From: Pseudomonas sp. C2B4
GTDB lineage: Bacteria; Pseudomonadota; Gammaproteobacteria; Pseudomonadales; Pseudomonadaceae
Assembly: GCF_013359695.1 (NCBI RefSeq)
Contig: NZ_JABFMU010000036.1
Coordinates: 1 to 63,354, forward strand
Direction of reading: 5' to 3'
DNA: 63,354 nucleotides
Both the position numbers and the translations under genes were made by a program. The notes under the pieces are model-generated. The model was not told where the DNA came from and made no database searches. It saw only the letters and a list, made by a program, of their open reading frames with translations. Below, in pieces: positions 58,217 through 63,354 of this stretch (its first letter is position 1; every line of letters starts with the position of its first letter).

Positions 58217-59692
58217 TCAGCTGCCCAGTGCCTTCGACGCCAGCCAGAACAGGCCGGCCGACAGGGCAACCGTGGCCGGCAGGGTCAGGACCCACGCCAG
58301 CAGGATGGTCTTGACCGTGCCGCCTTGCAGGCCGCTTTTGTTGGCGACCATGGTCCCGGCCACACCCGAGGACAGCACGTGGGTGGTGGACACCGGCAGG
58401 CTGAAGATGTTGGCCATGCCGATCATGCACGCGGCGGTGATCTGGGCGGACATGCCTTGGGCGTAGGTCATGCCTTGCTTGCCGATCTTCTCGCCAATGG
58501 TCAGCACGACGCGCTTCCAGCCCACCATGGTACCCAGGCCGAGAGCCAGGGCGACCGCCAGGATCACCCAGAACGGGGCGTATTCGGTGGTGGTCGTCAG
58601 GTCCTTGCGCAGCTTGTCCAGGTCAGCTTTTTCACGCGCTGCGAGGCCTGGCAGCTTGGCGACTTTCTTCGCGGTGTCGTCCAGGCACAGCAGATAGCGA
58701 CGCACTTCGATGCGGCTTTCCGACGACAGCGAGTGGTAGTCAGCTACACCTTTGAGGGTGCCAAGAAGTGCGTCGATGGTCGGTTCTGTCTGCTGCGGGT
58801 TGCAGCGGAATTTCTCCGGCAGATCGCCTTCTACGCTTTTGCCCAGGGCCAGGAACTCGCCCAGGGAGTCGGCATTGCGCTTGTAGAACTGGCTCAAGTG
58901 CAAGGTGGCGTCGCGGGTACGCTCGATCTGGTAGGTGGTGCTGTTCAGGTCGAGTACGAATTGCGCCGGCACGATACCGATCAGCACCAGCATGATCAGG
59001 CCGATACCTTTCTGACCGTCGTTGGAGCCGTGCACGAAGCTCACGGCCATGGCCGAGATCACCAGCACCAAGCGGTTCCAGAACGGTGGGTGCTTCTTGT
59101 CGTCGATCTTGCGACGCTGTTCCGGCGTCTTGTGCATCTTCGACAGTGGACGCCACCATTTAAGGCCGATCAGCACCAGTGCGGCGATCAGGAAGCCTGC
59201 CATGGGCGAGAACACCAGCGACATGGCGATGTCGATCGCCTTCTGCCAGTTCACGCCGTCGGCCAACGGAATATCGTTGATGAGGGCGTTGGCCAGACCC
59301 ACGCCGAGGATCGAACCGATCAGCGTGTGGGAGCTGGAGGCGGGGATACCGAAGTACCAGGTGCCCAGGTTCCAGGTGATGGCTGCGGCAAGCAACGAGA
59401 ACACCATTGCCAGGCCATGGCCGGTATTCACGTTGATCAGCAGTTCTACCGGCAGCAGGTGGACAATGGCATACGCCACGCCAACGCCACCCAGCAACAC
59501 GCCGAGGAAATTGAACACACCGGAAAAGAACACCGCCAGATGAGGCGGCATCGCTTTGGTGTAGATAACAGTGGCTACCGCGTTAGCGGTGTCATGAAAT
59601 CCATTGATGAACTCGAAGGCGAGGACAAAAGCCAGGGCGAGCAAGAGGCTCACAAGCACCCAAGCATCCAGTCCGCTGAATAAATCGATCAT
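58217..59692 (-). CDS. Pit-family inorganic phosphate transporter
   Basis: The 491-residue protein has the Pit repeats: FINGFHDTANAVATVIYTKAM and AVSFVHGSNDGQKGIGLIML, each with the N-D-x-x-K/N core. A central cytoplasmic loop (about residues 195-360) separates the two halves. It takes up metal-phosphate with protons and is low-affinity. A DUF47 (PhoU-like) partner often precedes such genes; none is here. Upstream lies a 377-bp gap. Confidence 0.93.
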   Translation of the reverse strand: MIDLFSGLDAWVLVSLLLALAFVLAFEFINGFHDTANAVATVIYTKAMPPHLAVFFSGVFNFLGVLLGGVGVAYAIVHLLPVELLINVNTGHGLAMVFSLLAAAITWNLGTWYFGIPASSSHTLIGSILGVGLANALINDIPLADGVNWQKAIDIAMSLVFSPMAGFLIAALVLIGLKWWRPLSKMHKTPEQRRKIDDKKHPPFWNRLVLVISAMAVSFVHGSNDGQKGIGLIMLVLIGIVPAQFVLDLNSTTYQIERTRDATLHLSQFYKRNADSLGEFLALGKSVEGDLPEKFRCNPQQTEPTIDALLGTLKGVADYHSLSSESRIEVRRYLLCLDDTAKKVAKLPGLAAREKADLDKLRKDLTTTTEYAPFWVILAVALALGLGTMVGWKRVVLTIGEKIGKQGMTYAQGMSAQITAACMIGMANIFSLPVSTTHVLSSGVAGTMVANKSGLQGGTVKTILLAWVLTLPATVALSAGLFWLASKALGS

Positions 59693-59864
59693 GAAGGTTT
59701 TCTGACCCGGTCATAAGGGGGCGCGATTATGCCAGAAAAGACTGTCAATCGATGCACTAGCTGCTCATCGGTAACATTCTTCAACGAATTTTTTTGTCGT
59801 TTCACTGTCCGCCCCGGCATTTTGCAGAGGCTTGCAAGTCATTGAATTTCTTTGGAAACGCTGA

Positions 59865-59880
59865 TGGCACAAGGGTTGCG
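59865..59880 (+). promoter_or_regulatory. Sigma-54 (-24/-12) promoter
   Basis: TGGCACAAGGGTTGCG has GG and GC 12 bp apart as in the sigma-54 consensus (TGGCAC-N5-TTGC). Read on the plus strand it would start near 59890, but no plus-strand gene is downstream before pcaR. An enhancer-binding site could not be identified. Confidence 0.6.
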
Positions 59881-59889
59881 CTCGCCTGC

Positions 59890-60100
59890 AGGAGAGGTTT
59901 AACCGCTTGTGTGAAATTTCTGAAAGGTGGGTCAGATTTGAGCCTTTTACCCTGTCAGATGGGCAAGGTAGCCGCCGCCCGCTCTTGGCGGGCGCAAAAG
60001 GCAACATTCGTACTTCCCGCTTTTAACGGGTGTAAACGCAGACCCCTGGAAGGATTCAAGCCGAAAACGTCATGGCTCTTCGGCTTTGAGTTCCTTTTCC
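59890..60100 (+). ncRNA. Possible sigma-54-dependent small RNA
   Basis: Transcription from the -24/-12 site would run through a stem CGCCCGC/GCGGGCG (59977-59996) and end near AAGCCGAA/TTCGGCTT (60058-60086), followed by T-rich sequence. No good reading frame is present on this strand. It overlaps the 3' end of the small minus-strand gene in antisense. This is inference from promoter and structure only. Confidence 0.25.
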
Positions 60101-60270
60101 ATTTTTTCCAGTTCTTGCTTGAAAACCTGATCCTGAACGGTGGCGCGTTTACGCCAGGGTTTGCGTTCCGGTTCGGGTTGGGCGGCGTAGGTGGTGACTT
60201 CCCCGCCGTAAACTTCCTTGTAACGTTGTTCCTGGCGCTCAAGTTCCGCGCGCAGTTCGTCTTTCGTCAC
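60070..60270 (-). CDS. Small charged protein, unknown
   Basis: The 66-residue protein starts with GTG at 60270 and is strongly charged: TKDELRAELERQEQRYKEVYGG, then a Pro/Arg linker, then DQVFKQELEKMEKELKAEEP. Both ends are helical, perhaps coiled coil. It starts 4 bp after the stop of the short ORF at 60275. Its stop lies in the loop of a hairpin. Function is unknown. Confidence 0.66.
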   Translation of the reverse strand: MTKDELRAELERQEQRYKEVYGGEVTTYAAQPEPERKPWRKRATVQDQVFKQELEKMEKELKAEEP

Positions 60271-60274
60271 AGTG

Positions 60275-60445
60275 CTACCTGATTGAGTTGAGATGAATTC
60301 TGGTGAAACGCGCTGCGTTCAATGTATTGACCACGCTCGTCGAAAGGACAAGGCCCATGAAGGCATCGTTTACGGCAGGGCGATCGATCAGTACGTCCAT
60401 GTTGCAGGCGGCCACGGCACCAGAGGTAAATAGCTGACGTAGCAT
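60275..60445 (-). CDS. Short ORF before the charged protein, tentative
   Basis: ATG at 60445, preceded by AGGAA, opens a 56-residue frame: MLRQLFTSGAVAACNMDVLI and then RPAVNDAFMGLVLSTSVVNT. The second half has a short hydrophobic run (FMGLVLSTSVV). The stop and the next GTG are 4 bp apart, as in translationally linked genes. It could be noise; no family is recognised. Confidence 0.35.
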   Translation of the reverse strand: MLRQLFTSGAVAACNMDVLIDRPAVNDAFMGLVLSTSVVNTLNAARFTRIHLNSIR

Positions 60446-60839
60446 CAGATTCCTGTTTCAGCGAGCGCGTTGGCGATGCAATTGCAGTCAGCGTCGGACG
60501 CTTGCCGAAAGGCAGCGGCGATGAAATATCGCGCCGCCGGGTAGCAGTATTGGCGAGTAAACAATCGCCTGGCTACTGATTTGTATTATAGCGAGCGATT
60601 CACAGAACACTATCGTCAAGGGGATAAAAGTAGATCTTGTTGCGTGATTGTTTTGTTACCCACAACTTTTACTGGCAACTAGTGTGTTGCTGGATGCCAC
60701 TTTGCAACGATGCCTTTCTGGCGCCATTAAGTCGAACAACTTAGGACAATTTTAAGTCCGATTTCGGGCCTGCACGAATACATATAGGGAGGGCGGCGTA
60801 ACCCGATCTGTTGGCCGGTTGAAAGGTGGGAGCTATGGA
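60446..60839. other. Intergenic region upstream of pcaR
   Basis: This gap holds an AT-richer stretch (60560-60780; GATTTGTATTATAG, TTGTTTTGTTACCC) that is likely promoter DNA. I find no longer gene, REPIN or strong terminator. The PcaR operator follows at 60840. Confidence 0.5.
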
Positions 60840-60873
60840 TTGCGATTATCGGTCGATGGTTCGATAATCGCCC
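60840..60873. promoter_or_regulatory. PcaR operator upstream of pcaR
   Basis: GTTCGATAATCGCCC (60859-60873) matches 14 of 15 bases of the P. putida PcaR site GTTCGATAATCGCAC. TTGCGATTATCGGTC (60840-60854) is its inverse with 12 of 15. Autoregulation is expected. Confidence 0.8.
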
Positions 60874-60952
60874 GGTGTTGGTTGGCCGGGCTTGTTTGCC
60901 GGGCCCATGCCGCTTGTAATAGTCGCTGATCCGTGTGGGAAAAGGACCTGAT

Positions 60953-61795
60953 ATGAACGATCAACTGCGCAACTCCTTCGCTTCTGTGGCTCCGCCGATC
61001 GTCGCGTCGCCCGCCAAGCGGATTCAGGCCATGACCGGCGACCCGGATTTCATGACGTCGCTGGCGCGTGGCCTGGCCGTCGTGCAGGCATTCCAGGAGC
61101 GCAAGCGGCACCTGACCATCGCCCAGATCAGCCACCGCACGGAAATTCCCCGCGCCGCTGTCAGGCGTTGCCTGCATACGCTGATCAAACTCGGCTACGC
61201 CACTACGGACGGTCGCACTTATTCACTGTTGCCCAAAGTGCTGACCCTCGGCCATGCCTATGTCTCCTCGACACCGCTGGCGGTTTCTGCCCAGCCGTAC
61301 CTGGACCGTATGAGCGAGCAACTGCATGAGGCCTGCAACATGGCCACGCTGGAAGGTGATGACATTCTCTACATCGCCCGCTCAGCGACGACCCAGCGTC
61401 TGATCTCGGTCGACCTTTCAGTGGGTGGACGCCTGCCGGCCTATTGCACGTCGATGGGCCGGATTTTGCTGGCCGCCCTGGATGACACGTCGCTGCGTGA
61501 ATACCTCGATCATGCCGACCTGCAGGCCAAGACCAGCCGTACCATCCATACCCCGGAGGCCTTGCTCGAATGCCTGCAGGAGGTGCGGCAACAAGGATGG
61601 TGCATTGTCGATCAGGAACTCGAACAGGGCCTGCGCTCCATTGCCGTCCCGGTGTACGACGCTTCCGGCCAGGTGGTCGCGGCGCTCAATGTCAGTACTC
61701 ACGCGGGGCGAGTCAGCCGTAACGAACTGGAGCAGCGTTTCCTTCCCGGTTTATTGAGCGCCAGCCGCGACCTTAGCGCCCAGCTGTTTGCCTAA
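60953..61795 (+). CDS. pcaR: Beta-ketoadipate pathway regulator PcaR (IclR family)
   Basis: The 280-residue IclR-type protein activates pca genes in response to beta-ketoadipate. After a variable N-terminus come PPIVASPAKRIQAMTGDPDFMTSLARGLAVVQAFQERKRHLTIAQISHRTEIPRAAVRRCLHTLIKLGYA (wHTH) and the effector domain with LSVGGRLPAYCTSMGRILLAAL, both nearly identical to P. putida PcaR. AAAGGA lies 7 bp before the ATG. pcaK follows 124 bp later under its own site. Confidence 0.96.
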   Translation: MNDQLRNSFASVAPPIVASPAKRIQAMTGDPDFMTSLARGLAVVQAFQERKRHLTIAQISHRTEIPRAAVRRCLHTLIKLGYATTDGRTYSLLPKVLTLGHAYVSSTPLAVSAQPYLDRMSEQLHEACNMATLEGDDILYIARSATTQRLISVDLSVGGRLPAYCTSMGRILLAALDDTSLREYLDHADLQAKTSRTIHTPEALLECLQEVRQQGWCIVDQELEQGLRSIAVPVYDASGQVVAALNVSTHAGRVSRNELEQRFLPGLLSASRDLSAQLFA

Positions 61796-61798
61796 GCT

Positions 61799-61831
61799 GT
61801 TCGATAAACGCACAGAGTCGCGTTTGGCGAA
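61799..61831. promoter_or_regulatory. PcaR operator upstream of pcaK
   Basis: GTTCGATAAACGCAC (61799-61813) matches 14 of 15 bases of the PcaR site and begins 3 bp after the pcaR stop. A weaker inverted half (GTCGCGTTTGGCGAA, about 9 of 15) follows. TTGACG at 61832 may be the -35. Confidence 0.75.
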
Positions 61832-61919
61832 TTGACGCTGTTTCCTGTGGATTATTACTGTCGCGGCTGCGCCGGCGCTGTCCGGCTCCCGTTCGACTGT
61901 GATCCATGGAATAAAAATA

Positions 61920-63266
61920 ATGAACCAGCCTCAGTCCGCTGTAGGTAACTGCCTCGACGTTCAGTCCTTTATCAACGCTCAACCCATTTCGCGCTACCAG
62001 TGGCGCGTGGTGATCCTGTGTTTCCTGATTGTCTTCCTCGATGGCCTCGACACCGCGGCCATGGGTTTCATTGCGCCGGCCCTGTCTCAGGACTGGGGTA
62101 TCGACCGCGCCAGCCTGGGCCCGGTGATGAGTGCGGCGCTGATCGGCATGGTCTTCGGCGCACTGGGTTCGGGCCCTTTGGCTGACCGCTTCGGGCGAAA
62201 AGTCGTACTGGTGGGGGCCGTATTGTTGTTCGGTGCGTTCAGCCTCGCCTCGGCGTACAGCACCAACGTCGATCAGTTGCTGGTGCTGCGCTTCCTTACG
62301 GGCCTGGGGTTGGGGGCCGGGATGCCCAACGCGACAACGCTGCTCTCGGAATACACCCCGGAGCGCAAAAAGTCCCTGCTGGTGACCAGCATGTTCTGCG
62401 GCTTCAACCTGGGCATGGCCGGTGGCGGATTTATTTCGGCCAAGCTGATTCCGGCGTTCGGCTGGCACAGCCTGTTGCTGATCGGCGGGATTTTGCCCTT
62501 GATCCTTGCTGTCGTTTTGCTGTTCTGGCTCCCGGAATCGGCGCGCTACCTGGTCGTGCGTAACCGTGGCACCGACAAAGTGCGCAAGACCCTGGCACCC
62601 ATCGATCCGACAGTGGTCGCCCAGGCCGCAAGCTTCAGCGTGCCGGAACAGAAAACCGTGAAAGCGCGCAACGTCTTCGCAGTGATCTTCTCCGGCACCT
62701 ACAGTGCCGGCACCTTGTTGCTGTGGCTGACCTACTTCATGGGCCTGGTGATTGTTTACCTGCTGACCAGTTGGTTGCCGACGCTGATGCGCGACAGTGG
62801 CGCGAGCATGGAGCAGGCCGCGTTCATCGGCGCGCTGTTTCAGTTTGGTGGTGTGTTGAGTGCGGTGGGCGTAGGTTGGGCGATGGACCGGTTCAATCCG
62901 CACAAGGTCATCGGTACTTTCTACCTGTTGGCGGGGATATTTGCCTACGCGGTGGGGCAGAGCCTGGGCAGTATCACGTTGTTGGCGACCCTGGTGCTGG
63001 TGGCCGGGATGTGTGTCAACGGCGCGCAATCGGCGATGCCATCCCTGGCCGCGCGCTTTTACCCGACACAGGGGCGCGCCACCGGCGTGTCGTGGATGCT
63101 CGGCATTGGTCGCTTCGGCGCGATCCTCGGGGCCTGGATGGGGGCCACGTTGCTGGGCCTGGGCTGGAATTTCGAGCAAGTGCTGACGGCGCTGGTGATT
63201 CCGGCCGCTGTGGCTACCACGGCGGTGGTGATCAAGGGTGTGGTCAGTCATGCGGATGCGACGTGA
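61920..63266 (+). CDS. pcaK: 4-hydroxybenzoate / aromatic-acid MFS transporter
   Basis: The 448-residue 12-span carrier is an aromatic acid:H+ symporter: VVILCFLIVFLDGLDTAAMGFIAPAL (Asp in helix 1), the loop SGPLADRFGRKVVLV and the helix-8 loop GWAMDRFNPHKV. It imports 4-hydroxybenzoate or protocatechuate, and in P. putida also supports chemotaxis. It lies next to pcaR. pcaF and other pathway genes often follow, beyond the window. Start at 61920 is close to the N-terminus of known PcaK. Confidence 0.93.
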   Translation: MNQPQSAVGNCLDVQSFINAQPISRYQWRVVILCFLIVFLDGLDTAAMGFIAPALSQDWGIDRASLGPVMSAALIGMVFGALGSGPLADRFGRKVVLVGAVLLFGAFSLASAYSTNVDQLLVLRFLTGLGLGAGMPNATTLLSEYTPERKKSLLVTSMFCGFNLGMAGGGFISAKLIPAFGWHSLLLIGGILPLILAVVLLFWLPESARYLVVRNRGTDKVRKTLAPIDPTVVAQAASFSVPEQKTVKARNVFAVIFSGTYSAGTLLLWLTYFMGLVIVYLLTSWLPTLMRDSGASMEQAAFIGALFQFGGVLSAVGVGWAMDRFNPHKVIGTFYLLAGIFAYAVGQSLGSITLLATLVLVAGMCVNGAQSAMPSLAARFYPTQGRATGVSWMLGIGRFGAILGAWMGATLLGLGWNFEQVLTALVIPAAVATTAVVIKGVVSHADAT

Positions 63267-63304
63267 CAGGCTGATCCTGAATCTCCAGCGTGTTTGAAGG
63301 CCTC

Positions 63305-63354
63305 TTCGCGAGCAGGCTCGCTCCCACAGTGGACCGCATTCCACTGTGGGAGCG
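63305..63354. repeat. REPIN cut by the window edge
   Basis: TTCGCGAGCAGGCTCGCTCCCACA is complete; after a short spacer (GTGGACCGCATTCCAC, itself a hairpin) the second arm TGTGGGAGCG is cut at 63354. Confidence 0.9.

Noticed and set aside
59880..60060. Glycine-riboswitch-like bases (GCAGGAGAGG; minus-strand GACAGGGTAAAAGG)
   Set aside because: The paired stems and the CCGAAGG core of the aptamer are missing, and no glycine gene follows.
60660..60700. TGGCAACTAGTGTGTTGC as a second sigma-54 site
   Set aside because: GG and GC are 15 bp apart instead of 12.
1..63354. Prophage, IS element, CRISPR array or defence system
   Set aside because: No integrase, transposase, cas, nuclease or restriction gene was seen; the repeats are all REPINs.

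Overview
The window looks like chromosome from a Pseudomonas of the fluorescens group. The evidence is a GC-rich sequence with Pseudomonas-type codon use, the gene sets aotJQMOP, braCDEFG, quiP, pcaR/pcaK, rapA and ccoM, and a dozen REP-pair (REPIN) elements built on the core GAGCCTGCTCGCGA, nearly all sitting just after gene ends. I see no prophage, transposase, CRISPR array or plasmid function.

Layout. 1-9.5 kb: the 5' part of an initiator tRNA gene cut by the window edge, LexA-boxed dinB, a lipoprotein gene with proS, ampG, an alkyltransferase-like gene, a DUF481 protein, a YwqK-repeat protein whose last repeat is frameshifted, and a cold-shock gene. 9.7-20.4 kb: dcd, the basic amino-acid importer operon aotJQMOP, the acylase quiP, a cysteine hydrolase, and a four-gene minus-strand operon (DUF6231, ychJ, LEA-type lipoprotein, His-rich SEC-C protein). 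20.5-32.8 kb: two tandem OmpA/thrombospondin-3 lipoproteins, a collagen-like exported protein, dinG with a possible LexA box, a secreted clan GH-A glycosidase, an EstB-like hydrolase, a WWPF-repeat OmpA lipoprotein, pdxH and a glycine-zipper lipoprotein. 32.8-45.6 kb: nhaA, a PLP lyase, an FAD oxidoreductase, a SecD-P1-like protein, an SDR/LysR divergent pair, and the branched-chain amino-acid importer braCDEFG. 45.6-57.7 kb: DUF2288, a chromosomal tubulin/FtsZ-superfamily protein, a beta-hydroxyacid dehydrogenase overlapping tail-to-tail with an MHYT-GGDEF-EAL protein, an MFS carrier, rapA and two small charged proteins. 57.7-63.3 kb: a 38-residue CcoM-like cytochrome cbb3 subunit under an Anr/FNR box, a Pit phosphate transporter, an orphan sigma-54 promoter, small ORFs, and pcaR-pcaK with recognisable PcaR operators.

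The genes are mostly independent housekeeping, transport and envelope units rather than one pathway. Both ABC importers have the substrate-binding protein first, followed by an intrinsic hairpin terminator before the permease genes, an arrangement that should give excess binding protein.

The least explained items are the lone tubulin-like gene, the sigma-54 promoter that points at no gene, and a 15-of-16-bp hairpin that buries the ribosome-binding site of the second OmpA/TSP3 gene. All function calls come from reading the sequence and recalled family knowledge; no database search was run.
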